From Corallococcus interemptor (lineage in GTDB: Bacteria > Myxococcota > Myxococcia > Myxococcales > Myxococcaceae), in the NCBI RefSeq assembly GCF_003668875.1, contig NZ_RAWM01000001.1:124001-188000 (forward strand): a DNA stretch of 64,000 nt, read 5' to 3'. Positions within the stretch are counted from its first letter, which is position 1; each line of letters starts with the position of its first letter. Position numbers and translations under genes: made by a program. Of the stretch, positions 51,892 through 59,882 are shown piece by piece. The notes beneath the pieces are model-generated. The model ran no database searches, was not told the DNA's origin, and saw only the letters and a list, made by a program, of their open reading frames with translations.

Positions 51892-52935
51892 TCAGGGGGA
51901 CGGCGTCGCCGGCTCCGCGGTCGCGATCCGCCGCTCCAGGTCCAGGCCCTCGCGGCGCACGCGCATGTCCACGTAGAAGAACGCGGACACCACGAAGCTC
52001 AGCGGCGTGAAGAAGGACTGCCCCACTACCTGCAACAACTCCGCGGGGACGAGCAGCGCCTGCGGAATGGCCGCCTGCGCCGCCGGATCCAACAAGTTGC
52101 CGCCATAGGCCAGCCGGACGATCCACGCGGGCAGCCCCGACACCAGGCTCACCGCGATGAGGATGCCGCCCACCACCGTGGACAGCACCATGGCCCGCAC
52201 GGTGCCCCGGCCCATGAAGCCCGGCTCGACGCGGCCCTTCAGCAGGGCCCCGGAGCGCTTGAAGGCCTCCCACGCGCCCACGTCCTCCATGGCCAGCACG
52301 GGAGGCAGGAGCATGAAGCGCAGGAAGTACCAGAGGATCGCCGCCAGCGCGCCCAGGCCCAGCACGATCGCGCCGATGATGATCAGCGCGACGCTCACCA
52401 CCGTGCTGCCGCCCGAGCCCTTGCCGGTGACGGCCGCGACCACCCCCAGCCCCATGACGACGGAGCCCGGCAGGCACAGCACGAGCGTCACGCCCACGGA
52501 CCACACGAGCGACAGGAGATACGTCGCGGTCAGCGTCCCCAGACGCGACACCGCCCGGCGCAGGCCTTCCGAGGGACGCACCGGCTCCCCCAGCCGCGCG
52601 GGCACCACGTACCGGGCCGCCGCCGTGGTGGCGACCCAGAAGTTCCAGATGAGGAACACGTACAGCACGAGCATCAGACCCAGCGCGATGCCGGACTGGG
52701 TCAGCGCCTGCGAGGGGTCCGTGCCCGAGGGAGCCCCGCCAAGGCCAGGCAGCGCTCCCACCGTGCGCGCCATCACCACGGTGAACGCCTTGACCGCGAT
52801 GTAGTTGAGCAGGTCGAAGCCCAGGCACAGCACGAACAGGGGCTTCAGGTGCGCGCGCCAGAACGTCGCGGCCCGGTCGATGATTTCTCCAATGGCCAGC
52901 GGGCGCAGCTCAACGGAGGTCGGGGAGGGCGTCAC
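51892..52935 (-). CDS. Multi-spanning membrane protein (GPDPase-membrane-domain-like)
   Basis: 347 residues and about six transmembrane helices. It begins SVELRPLAIGEIIDRAATFWRAHLKPLFVL, the RPLxxGEIxDRA...YR pattern found in the membrane domain attached to glycerophosphodiester phosphodiesterases and in stand-alone proteins of DUF4129 operons. No phosphodiesterase domain is present. GTG 52935 was taken as the start because this pattern begins right after it. Likely works with the two downstream envelope genes. Confidence 0.75.
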   Translation of the reverse strand: MTPSPTSVELRPLAIGEIIDRAATFWRAHLKPLFVLCLGFDLLNYIAVKAFTVVMARTVGALPGLGGAPSGTDPSQALTQSGIALGLMLVLYVFLIWNFWVATTAAARYVVPARLGEPVRPSEGLRRAVSRLGTLTATYLLSLVWSVGVTLVLCLPGSVVMGLGVVAAVTGKGSGGSTVVSVALIIIGAIVLGLGALAAILWYFLRFMLLPPVLAMEDVGAWEAFKRSGALLKGRVEPGFMGRGTVRAMVLSTVVGGILIAVSLVSGLPAWIVRLAYGGNLLDPAAQAAIPQALLVPAELLQVVGQSFFTPLSFVVSAFFYVDMRVRREGLDLERRIATAEPATPSP

Positions 52936-52957
52936 GGCCGCGCAGCATAGCGCTGCC

Positions 52958-53560
52958 TCAAGCTCGCGCGTCCAGCAACGCCCGCGCCGCCGCGCGCGGA
53001 TCCTCCGCCTCCAGCACGGCGGAGATGACCGCGACACCCCAGGCCCCCGGCACCTCCCGGGCCCGCTCCGGCGTCATCCCGCCCAGCGCCAGGGCAGGGC
53101 AGGGCAGCCGCTCCGCGAGTCCCCTGAACCCATGAGGCCCCAGCGTGTCGCGCGTGTCCCCGGGCTTGGAGCCCGGAGCGAACACGGGGCTCACCAGCGC
53201 CAGGTCCGCGCCCACCGCTCCTTCCGCCTCGCGAGCGTCATGCACCGCCACGCTGACGAGCCGGTCCGGGGACAGGAACGGACGCACGTCGCGAGGAGAA
53301 GGGCCCGACGCGGGCAGGTGCAGGTGCGCGCCCACGAGCAGCGCGACCTCCAGCCTCCCGTTCACGAACAGCGCGCGGCCCCGGCACACCTCCGCCAGAA
53401 GCCGCGCCTCCTCCAGGAACAGCCGCCCGGAAGCCTCCGGGTGACGGTGCTGCACGGCGACCTCCGGCCCCGCCTCCAGCGCCCGCTCCAGCGCGGTGAG
53501 CAACCGCGCCCGGGGCAGCCGCCAGTCCGTGATGACCACGAGGCGGGGCAGGGGGGGCAC
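52958..53560 (-). CDS. thiE: Thiamine phosphate synthase ThiE
   Basis: 200 residues, TIM-barrel that joins hydroxymethylpyrimidine diphosphate to the thiazole phosphate. Recognisable: VVITD at strand 1, VAVQHRHPEA (in place of the usual QLRxK), GAHLHLP, SPVFAPGSKPG and ALGGMT. Slightly shorter and more divergent than most ThiE proteins. GTG 53560 is 2 bases from the thiG stop. The cytosolic enzyme belongs to the thiSGE operon. Confidence 0.85.
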   Translation of the reverse strand: MPPLPRLVVITDWRLPRARLLTALERALEAGPEVAVQHRHPEASGRLFLEEARLLAEVCRGRALFVNGRLEVALLVGAHLHLPASGPSPRDVRPFLSPDRLVSVAVHDAREAEGAVGADLALVSPVFAPGSKPGDTRDTLGPHGFRGLAERLPCPALALGGMTPERAREVPGAWGVAVISAVLEAEDPRAAARALLDARA

Positions 53561-53562
53561 CG

Positions 53563-54348
53563 CTACTCCACGAGCCCTTCAATGGGGCTGGACGCGGAGC
53601 CGTACGCCTTGCGCGGGATGCGGCCGGCAAGGAACGCGTCGCGGCCGGCCTCCACCGCCTTCTTCATGGCCACGGCCATGCGCACCGGGTCCTTCGCGCC
53701 CGCGATGGCGGTGTTCATGAGCAGCGCGTCCACGCCCAGCTCCATCGCGATGGCCGCGTCGGACGCCGTGCCCACGCCCGCGTCCACGATGACCGGCACC
53801 TTCACCACCTCACGGATGAGCCGCAGGTTGTGCGGGTTGCGGATGCCCAGGCCGCTGCCGATGGGCGCCGCCAGCGGCATCACCGCCGCGCAGCCCGCGT
53901 CCTCCAGCTTGCGCGCGGTGATGGGGTCGTCGCTGGTGTACGGCAGCACCGTGAAGCCTTCCTTCACCAGGATGCGAGCGGCCTTCACCGTCTCCTCGAC
54001 GTCCGGGTAGAGCGTCTTCTCGTCGCCAAGCACTTCCAGCTTCACCCACTTGCTCATGCCCAGCTCTTCGGCCAGCCGGCACGTGCGCACCGCGTCCTCC
54101 GCCGTGTAGCAGAGCGCCGTGTTGGGCAGGAGGCGCATCTTGTTGCGGTCGATCCAGTTCATCAGCGACGCCTCGCCCGTCGCCTTCAGGTCCAACCGCC
54201 GCACCGCCACCGTGACGAGCTCCGCGCCCGACGCTTCGTGGCACTGCTTCATCACCTCGTGGCTGGGGTACTTCCCCGTCCCGACGATGAGCCGCGAGGT
54301 GAACGTCACCCCCGCCAGCGTGAAAGGCTTGTCCGCGATGCCGCTCAT
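53563..54348 (-). CDS. thiG: Thiazole synthase ThiG
   Basis: 261 residues, (beta/alpha)8 barrel that builds thiazole phosphate from deoxyxylulose phosphate, dehydroglycine and ThiS-thiocarboxylate. Signature stretches: [26 protein letters not shown] with the Schiff-base Lys, [32 protein letters not shown] and [17 protein letters not shown] 54348 has GAGGAGA upstream, 26 bases past the thiS stop. Confidence 0.95.
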   Translation of the reverse strand: MSGIADKPFTLAGVTFTSRLIVGTGKYPSHEVMKQCHEASGAELVTVAVRRLDLKATGEASLMNWIDRNKMRLLPNTALCYTAEDAVRTCRLAEELGMSKWVKLEVLGDEKTLYPDVEETVKAARILVKEGFTVLPYTSDDPITARKLEDAGCAAVMPLAAPIGSGLGIRNPHNLRLIREVVKVPVIVDAGVGTASDAAIAMELGVDALLMNTAIAGAKDPVRMAVAMKKAVEAGRDAFLAGRIPRKAYGSASSPIEGLVE

Positions 54349-54374
54349 GACCGTCTCCTCGTAAGGGCCTGCGC

Positions 54375-54578
54375 TCACCCGCCACCGACGAAGGTGACGA
54401 TCTCCACCCGGTCCCCGTCCTGGAGCCGGTGCTCCGGATGACGGGCGCGGCGCACCACCTCCGCGTTCACCTCCACCGCCACCCCCGGGCCACTGCCCAG
54501 GTTCAGCAGCGCCAGCAGGGACGAAAGGGTGCTGCCCTCCGGCAGCGTCCGCGCTTCTCCGTTGACCCACACGTTCAT
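54375..54578 (-). CDS. thiS: Sulfur carrier protein ThiS
   Basis: 67 residues, ubiquitin-like. It begins [14 protein letters not shown] with SSLLALL, and ends with Gly-Gly-Gly, where thiocarboxylation occurs (ThiS usually ends Gly-Gly). It donates sulfur to ThiG. First gene of the thiSGE operon, behind a sigma70-like promoter. No thiF or thiO is in the window. Confidence 0.92.
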   Translation of the reverse strand: MNVWVNGEARTLPEGSTLSSLLALLNLGSGPGVAVEVNAEVVRRARHPEHRLQDGDRVEIVTFVGGG

Positions 54579-54624
54579 GGCCTCACGGCTCCTTCCGGCC
54601 CCCTCAGGACGGGACCCGCCGGTG

Positions 54625-54653
54625 CCAGTACAAGGGCGGTTCTGCCCTGTCAA
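54625..54653 (-). promoter_or_regulatory. Sigma70-like promoter of thiSGE
   Basis: On the minus strand TTGACA (54648-54653), a perfect -35 hexamer, is followed 17 bases later by TACTGG (54625-54630). The spacer contains an interrupted palindrome, AGGGC-N6-GCCCT, that could be an operator. I saw no TPP riboswitch motifs in the leader. The rest of the 54579-54902 gap is the leader of the next gene, with no further feature recognised. Confidence 0.5.
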
Positions 54654-54902
54654 CGCACAGCCTCCCCCACGCAAAAGCCCTGCTACAGCGCACCGGAACG
54701 GATTTTTCGCGCCCGGATGCGTTTTGTTCCGCTTCCCCAGCAGGCAGGGCGGCAGGCCCTCCCTCGTACGCGGGCCGCCCCTGCGCACCCCCCGGCTCGC
54801 TGACAAGCGCTGTGCAGGTACGAGGGGAGCGACCAGTTTCTGCCCAACGCCGGGGAACAAATCACCGGCACTCAAGAACACACTCACAGGGGGCGGTCAC
54901 AC

Positions 54903-55511
54903 ATGCGGAAGCTCATGATTGCGGTCACGGCGGTCGCGGGTCTGACGATGGTCACCGGCTGCAAGAAGGACGATGTCCAGTCGCAGCGCGAGGACGTCGC
55001 CGAGGCCCGTCAGGAAGCGGCGCAGGAGACGGCCGAGGCGCGCCAGGACGAGAGCAAGGAGCTGGCGTCGGCGCAGGAGAACGCGAACGAGGACATCGCG
55101 GAGGCGCGCCAGGACGCGAACGACAAGATCGCCGGCGCCAACGAGGAGGTCCGTGACGAGGAGAAGGACCTGGCCGAGGCGCAGGCCAACCGCAATGAGG
55201 ACCTGGCCGAGGATACGGCCGCGGGCGGCTCCGGCATGGCCGGCACCACCAGCGCCGCGGCGGCCACCACCGTCAACGGCCGCGTGCTGTCCAAGTCCGG
55301 TGACACGCTGACGCTGGTGGACAGCACCAACAAGGAACTGAAGATCAAGACCAACGACAAGACCGCGATGCTGGACAACTCCCGCAAGGCGGTGAAGCTG
55401 GACGACATCGAGGAAGGCTCGCAGGTGCGCGCCTCCTACGTGATGGACGGCAAGGACATGGTCGCCCGCGACGTCACCCTGGTGGCGCCGGTGAAGAAGC
55501 TGGACAAGTAA
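54903..55511 (+). CDS. Lipoprotein with 11-residue repeats
   Basis: 202 residues. Signal peptide with lipobox MVTGC (Cys20). Residues about 30-100 consist of hendecad repeats: EARQEAAQETA, EARQDESKELA, SAQENANEDIA, EARQDANDKIA, and after a 14-residue unit EAQANRNEDLA. They are very rich in Glu, Ala, Gln, Asp and Asn, so likely a right-handed coiled coil. The C-terminal domain (VNGRVLSKSGDTLTLVD... SYVMDGKDMVARDVTLV) is an OB-like/DUF5666-type fold. Probably an envelope protein, possibly structural or stress-related; function unknown. A terminator follows. Confidence 0.82.
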   Translation: MRKLMIAVTAVAGLTMVTGCKKDDVQSQREDVAEARQEAAQETAEARQDESKELASAQENANEDIAEARQDANDKIAGANEEVRDEEKDLAEAQANRNEDLAEDTAAGGSGMAGTTSAAAATTVNGRVLSKSGDTLTLVDSTNKELKIKTNDKTAMLDNSRKAVKLDDIEEGSQVRASYVMDGKDMVARDVTLVAPVKKLDK

Positions 55512-55567
55512 CCCCGCGCCTCACGCGCCTTTGTCCCAAGCGGACTGGGGAAAATACTTGAAGGCAG

Positions 55568-55605
55568 CGGCTCCCACCCTCGCGGTGGGGGCCGTTTCCT
55601 TTTTT
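55568..55605 (+). terminator. Intrinsic terminator after the hendecad lipoprotein gene
   Basis: CGGCTCCCACC pairs with GGTGGGGGCCG around a five-base loop, followed by TTTCCTTTTTT. A textbook stem plus T-run. Confidence 0.88.
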
Positions 55606-55732
55606 GTCGGGGAGATGCCCGGTGGGGTCGGATGGGGATGTCTGACCCGGGTGGTAGGACGCGGGCGTGAGGACTTCCTCATGGCTTCCCACGCCCGGGA
55701 AGCGCCTTCTCCCGTCAGGAGCGTCATCCACG

Positions 55733-56866
55733 ATGGCCACCCATCCCCCCGCGTATTCCGCGTCCCGGCCCTTCATCCTCTTCACCACCGGGGCCACGTC
55801 CTATGAGCTGGTGCGCTACCTGGGGTCGCGCGCCGGAGGGGAGCTGCTGCTCGCCCGCCGGCACTACGCGCGCACGCCGGGCGGGCTGGTGCTGATCAAA
55901 CGCCTGCGCGACGTGACGGATGACGTGGCGCGGGCGCGGCTGCGTGAAGAGGTGAAGCTGCTCATGCGGCTGTCCCACCCGGCCATCGCGCCGGTGTACC
56001 TGGTGCGGGTGCACGACGGCGCGCCCCACCTGGTGACGGAGTACGTGGACGGGCCGTGCCTGGAGACGCTGTCCAGCTTCGCGGCGCTGCGGCGGCGGCC
56101 CTTTTCGGAGGCGTTCGCCGCGTACCTGGGGGCGGAGGTGGCGGACGCGCTCCACCATGCCCACTCGCTGGAGGACGCGCGCGGCCTGCCCGTGGGCGTG
56201 GTCCACCGCGACATCAGCCCCCGCTCCGTGCGGGTGGACGTGCATGGGCGGGTGCGGCTGTCGGACTTCGCGTTCGCGTGGTCGCGGCTGCCCGGGCGCG
56301 TGGTGACGGAGCCGGGGCTCGTGCGCGGGGACGTGGCCTATGCCTCGCCGGAGGCGCTGGAGGGACAGCCGCTGGATGGCCGCGCGGACCTGTTCTCCCT
56401 GGGCATGGTGCTCCTGGAGCTGCTCACCGGGCTGCACCTGCTGGACCTGGACGACGTGGAGCGCGCCGCGCAGCAGGCCCAGCCCGTGCCCGGCACGCGC
56501 GGGCTGTGCGCGGAGACGCCCAGCTGGCTCCCCGCGCCGCTGATGGCCGCGCGCATGGCGTGCCTGACCCAGGCCCACGTGGAGCAGGCCACGCGCGGGC
56601 TGTCACCGGGCATGCGGGCGGTGCTCCAGAAGGTGCTCCAGCGCGACCGGGAGCTGCGCTTCCAGACGGGCGCCCAGCTGCGGGACGCGCTCCGGGGGCT
56701 GCTGACCGCGGAAGGGCGCCCCTATGGTCCTCCGGAAGCGCTGCGCGAGGTGGCGGAGGTGCGCACGGACGCGCTCGTGGGCCCGGCGGGGGAGGCGGAG
56801 GCGGGGCTCCCGCTGGAGGACGACCTCTGGGATGGCTGCGACGACGACGGCGCGGACTGGACGTGA
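55733..56866 (+). CDS. Serine/threonine protein kinase-like protein, probable pseudokinase
   Basis: 377 residues of Hanks-type kinase fold. The ATP-contacting Lys56 (VLIKRL) and the helix-C Glu (LREEVKLL) are present. However, the catalytic loop reads HRDISPRS, keeping Asp160 but replacing the conserved Asn by Ser165, and the metal-binding DFG is DFA (178-180). The Gly-rich loop is also poor (LGSRAGGELL). Myxobacterial kinases often have HRDxSPxN, so the Ser is unusual even in this group. It is probably inactive or weak. No transmembrane or PASTA domain; the tail is acidic (residues about 355-377). ATG 55733 was chosen; longer GTG 55667 exists. Confidence 0.82.
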   Translation: MATHPPAYSASRPFILFTTGATSYELVRYLGSRAGGELLLARRHYARTPGGLVLIKRLRDVTDDVARARLREEVKLLMRLSHPAIAPVYLVRVHDGAPHLVTEYVDGPCLETLSSFAALRRRPFSEAFAAYLGAEVADALHHAHSLEDARGLPVGVVHRDISPRSVRVDVHGRVRLSDFAFAWSRLPGRVVTEPGLVRGDVAYASPEALEGQPLDGRADLFSLGMVLLELLTGLHLLDLDDVERAAQQAQPVPGTRGLCAETPSWLPAPLMAARMACLTQAHVEQATRGLSPGMRAVLQKVLQRDRELRFQTGAQLRDALRGLLTAEGRPYGPPEALREVAEVRTDALVGPAGEAEAGLPLEDDLWDGCDDDGADWT

Positions 56867-56930
56867 GGCGTGACGGACAGATGGCCCGGGGCGCTTGTCA
56901 TCGCGGGAGGCCGTGGCGAAGACTGCTGGC

Positions 56931-57938
56931 ATGGGTGACGTGAAGGAGCTGCACCGTCAGTGGTGCATCGCGGACGGGCACGCGGATTCGCTGATGTGGA
57001 ACCGCGACCTGTGCGAGCGGTCAACGGAAGGGCACGTGGACTTCCCCCGCCTGCGCGAGGCGGGGGTGAAGCTGCAGTGCTTCACGCTGGTGACCCGGGG
57101 CTTCCCCTTCATTGGCGGCTTCCCGCTGTTCGCCGCGTGGCGCAAGTGGCCCCGCGAGGCGCGCGGCGGCGAGTGGACGCGCGCGCTCTGGCAGATTGAG
57201 CAGTTGGACGCCTTCTGCGCCCGCTCCGGGGACACCGTGCGCGTCGCCACCACCGGGGCGGGGCTGGAGGACAACCTCGCGAACGGGCGGCTGTCCGCGG
57301 TGCTGGGCGTGGAGGGCGGCCACGCCATTGAAGGCCAGGTGGAGCGGATCGCGGAGCTGCACCGGCGCGGGGTGCGCTTCATGGGGCTCACGCACCTGTC
57401 CAACAACGACCTGGGCGGTTCGTCCTTCCCCATGATGGGCAACCGGGGGCTCACGCCGCTGGGACACCAGGTGATGGAGGAGATGGCCCGCCTGGGAATG
57501 AGCGTGGACGTGGCGCACGCTTCCGAGCAGACGCTCGCGGACCTCTTCACCCATCCCACGGTGCGCTTCTTCTGCTCGCACACGGGCGTGCGCGCCGCGG
57601 GCGGTGGCTGGCGCAACCTGTCCGACGAGGCGCTGCGCACCATCGCCGCGCGCGGTGGCGTGGTGGGCATCATCCTGGCGCCGGTGTACCTGGGCGGGGA
57701 CACGTGGGACGACGTGGTCCGCCACGTGGAGCACGCGGTGGACGTCATGGGGGAGGAGGGGGTGGGCGTGGGCAGTGACTACGACGGCATGGTGGCGCTG
57801 CCCCGGGGCATGCGGGACGTGACGGATTTGCCGCGACTCACGGAAGCCCTGCTCAAACGACACCCGGAGTCCTGGGTGGAACGTGTGATGGGTGGCAACT
57901 TCCGGCGTTACTTCCGGGAGACGCTCGGCGGCGGTTGA
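56931..57938 (+). CDS. Membrane-dipeptidase family (M19) peptidase
   Basis: 335 residues. Metal-binding motifs of the M19 family are present in order: DGHADSL (HxD, near residue 18), EGGHAIEG (Glu, near 127), SVDVAHAS (near 185), CSHTGVRA and GVGSDYDGM. These cleave dipeptides, often with D-residues or Pro; the enzyme is zinc-dependent. It has no signal peptide, so a cytosolic role in recycling peptides is likely. ATG 56931 has no strong ribosome site. Its stop is 36 bases before the following lipoprotein gene. Confidence 0.9.
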   Translation: MGDVKELHRQWCIADGHADSLMWNRDLCERSTEGHVDFPRLREAGVKLQCFTLVTRGFPFIGGFPLFAAWRKWPREARGGEWTRALWQIEQLDAFCARSGDTVRVATTGAGLEDNLANGRLSAVLGVEGGHAIEGQVERIAELHRRGVRFMGLTHLSNNDLGGSSFPMMGNRGLTPLGHQVMEEMARLGMSVDVAHASEQTLADLFTHPTVRFFCSHTGVRAAGGGWRNLSDEALRTIAARGGVVGIILAPVYLGGDTWDDVVRHVEHAVDVMGEEGVGVGSDYDGMVALPRGMRDVTDLPRLTEALLKRHPESWVERVMGGNFRRYFRETLGGG

Positions 57939-57974
57939 CAGCGAAATACCTGTCGAAAAGAGTCGCCGCCACCC

Positions 57975-58355
57975 ATGAAACGTCTCTCCCTCGCGCTCCT
58001 GGCCCTCGTCGGTTCCTTCCTCCTCTCCGGCTGTGGAGGGCCGGGCTCGGGCGACTCGTGTGACGGCGGCGACTACGTGTGCCAGGACGACGCGCAGGCC
58101 CTGGAGTGCCGCAACGGCACCTGGCGTCCGCTGGCGTGCCGTGGGCCGCTGGGCTGCCGCGAGCTGGCGGACAGCGTGCGGTGCGACACGTCCCTCAACC
58201 AGGAGAATGACGGGTGCGCCGTGGCCGCGGAGGGCAAGGGCACGTGCAGCCCGAACGGCAACGCGCTCCTCACGTGCCAGCAGGGCGTGCTGGTGAAGAC
58301 GGCGGATTGCTCGTCGTGCGCGGTGCAGGACTCGCAGGCCGTCTGCCAGCCCTGA
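57975..58355 (+). CDS. Cys-rich lipoprotein
   Basis: 126 residues. Lipobox LLSGC near residue 20. The mature part holds 13-14 Cys in two similar modules, each with a C-x6/7-C-x8/9-C-x8-C-x4-C-type spacing (for example SCDGGDYVC ... ECRNGTWRPLACRGPLGC, then GCAVAAEGKGTC ... TCQQGVLVKTADCSSC). It is probably disulfide-bonded on the cell surface. Related small Cys-rich lipoproteins are common in myxobacteria; function unknown. Confidence 0.78.
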   Translation: MKRLSLALLALVGSFLLSGCGGPGSGDSCDGGDYVCQDDAQALECRNGTWRPLACRGPLGCRELADSVRCDTSLNQENDGCAVAAEGKGTCSPNGNALLTCQQGVLVKTADCSSCAVQDSQAVCQP

Positions 58356-58356
58356 T

Positions 58357-59028
58357 TCAGGCGATGTCAGCGCTCCGGGTCCCCGCCGGAGGATGGCGGT
58401 GGGGAGCCCGGGGGGGCGCGGGCAGGTAGCCGCCCGCGGCCATGCGCTTCGCGGACCGCTCGTACATGGCCGGTGAGAGGCCCTGCACTCCGGTGCCGTC
58501 AATCCACCGGTTGTAGAAGTTGAAGAGGGCGCAGACGGAGACCGCGTCGTAGACGGCCTCATCCGTCCAGCCGGCTGCCTTCAGGCGCTCCACGTCCTCG
58601 CGGCGCACGTCTCCGGGCGCGTCGTTGAGTTGGTCCACGAAGGCGAACAGCGCCTTCTCGGCCTCCGGGATGGGGGCCGTCTTCACATCGTCCAGCACCG
58701 CCTGGACGCGCTCCGTGCTGCCCAGCAATTCCGCCGCGACCGCGGCGTGAGAGCCCGTTCAAAATACGCAGGCGTTGCGCCGCGACGTGTACGCGGCGAT
58801 GAGCTCCCGCAGCCCGGCGGACAGCGGGGACGGGCCGCGCATCACCTCATGCGTGAAGGCGGACAGCGCGTCCGTCATGCGCGGCTTGAAGGCGAACAGG
58901 TGCCAGATGCCCGGCGGCGTCATGCCCCCGGCCCGCGCCATGGCAATCATCTTCCCGTAGTGCCCGTCGGACTCGTGCGACTCGACGTCGGGCAGGTACA
59001 TGGGCTCCGGAGCGGGGGACTTCATCAT
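58357..59028 (-). CDS. AhpD/carboxymuconolactone-decarboxylase-like selenoprotein (in-frame TGA)
   Basis: A single 223-residue protein if the TGA at 58759-58761 (codon 90) is read as selenocysteine. Upstream residues end RRNACVF, downstream residues are TGSHAAVAAELLG, in the same frame. The composite matches the AhpD redox signature Glu-x11-Cys-x2-Cys-x3-His-x8-Gly, with Glu75, Cys87, Sec90 in place of the second Cys, and His94. AhpD-like proteins are alkylhydroperoxidases/thiol redox enzymes in the cytosol. A hairpin with a GGUC apical loop lies just after the TGA (SECIS-like). It is 36 bases downstream of an alpha/beta hydrolase gene on the same strand. The TGA could be a sequencing error or pseudogene stop, but the residue position argues against it. 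Confidence 0.8.
58732..58761 (-). promoter_or_regulatory. SECIS-like hairpin and Sec TGA codon
   Basis: After UGA (58761-58759) come 11 bases, then CGCCGC (58747-58742), loop GGUC (58741-58738) and GCGGCG (58737-58732): a perfect 6-bp GC stem. The apical G is 17 bases after the UGA, within the 16-37 bases known for bacterial SECIS, and the loop contains the required GU. E. coli fdhF has 18 bases and loop GGUCU. The palindrome also arises from Ala codons, so chance cannot be excluded. Confidence 0.7.
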
Positions 59029-59064
59029 CGCGCACTTCCCTTGCGAGAGGACGGCAGACGTCCA

Positions 59065-59850
59065 TCAGGCCAGCGACGCGAGGAAGCTGTCCAGCACCGA
59101 GTTGAACGCCTCCGGCTGTTCCTGGTTGGGCAGGTGCGCCGCGCCGGGGATGACCTCCAGCCGCGCGCCCTGCACCAGGTCCGCCATCTGCTTCGCCTTC
59201 GCCAGCGGCGTCACCGCGTCGTGCTCGCCCACGACAATCAGCGCGGGCCCGGCGTAGCGCGCGAGCAGGTCCTTGCTGTCCACCCGCAGCGCCATGCCCC
59301 GCTGCGCGGCGGCGATGGACTCCGGCGGCACGGCCAGCCCCAGCTTCGTCACCTCGCGGCCCACCGGCGAGTCCGGCCCCGCGTGGACCAGCTTGGGCAC
59401 CAGCCCCTGGACGACGGACGCCGAGCCCTCCTTGAGCGCCTGCTGCGCGGTGGCCTCGCGCTTGTCCTTCCCGGCGGCGTCGTCCGCGGTGCACTGCGTG
59501 TCCGACAGCACCAGCCCGCGCACCCGGCCCGGGTCCTCGCGCAGGAGCGCCAGGGCCGCGTAGCCGCCCATGGACACGCCGCCCACCACCGCGGTGTCAA
59601 TGTTCAGCGCGTCCAGGAGCGCGAGCGCGTCCTGCGCCAGCTTTCGCATCTCCGTGGGGCCTTCACCCAACCGGCTCTGGCCGAAGCCGCGCAGGTCCGG
59701 CACGAGGAAGCGGTAGCGCCCGGACAGCGCGGCCACCTGCCGGTCGAACGCGGAGCCATCCAGCGGGAAGGCGTGCATGAGGAGCACCGGCAGCCCCTGG
59801 CCCACGTCCCGGTAGAACAGCGGAGTCCCATCCACGGCGACCGTCAGCAT
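59065..59850 (-). CDS. Alpha/beta hydrolase
   Basis: 261 residues. Oxyanion-hole region LLMHAFPLDGSAF, nucleophile elbow GGVSMGGYAAL with the Ser, acid Asp in VVGEHDAVTPL and His in GAAHLPNQEQP: a complete catalytic triad. It resembles 3-oxoadipate enol-lactonase-like members but substrate is unknown. ATG 59850 has GGGAGGC upstream. It is immediately followed, on the same strand, by the AhpD-like gene, an arrangement echoing PcaD/PcaC-type pairs. Confidence 0.88.
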   Translation of the reverse strand: MLTVAVDGTPLFYRDVGQGLPVLLMHAFPLDGSAFDRQVAALSGRYRFLVPDLRGFGQSRLGEGPTEMRKLAQDALALLDALNIDTAVVGGVSMGGYAALALLREDPGRVRGLVLSDTQCTADDAAGKDKREATAQQALKEGSASVVQGLVPKLVHAGPDSPVGREVTKLGLAVPPESIAAAQRGMALRVDSKDLLARYAGPALIVVGEHDAVTPLAKAKQMADLVQGARLEVIPGAAHLPNQEQPEAFNSVLDSFLASLA

Positions 59851-59882
59851 GCGTGCCTCCCACCGAGCCGCGCGCGGCGTCA

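Noticed and set aside
54579-54660. TPP riboswitch before thiS
   Set aside because: None of the usual conserved segments (CTGAGA, ACCTGATC-like) is present on the leader strand.
58357-59028. Two separate small genes (58357-58728 and 58759-59028) or a pseudogene
   Set aside because: The frames are the same, the missing residue is the catalytic Cys column, and the downstream part stays family-like. A Sec codon explains this better.
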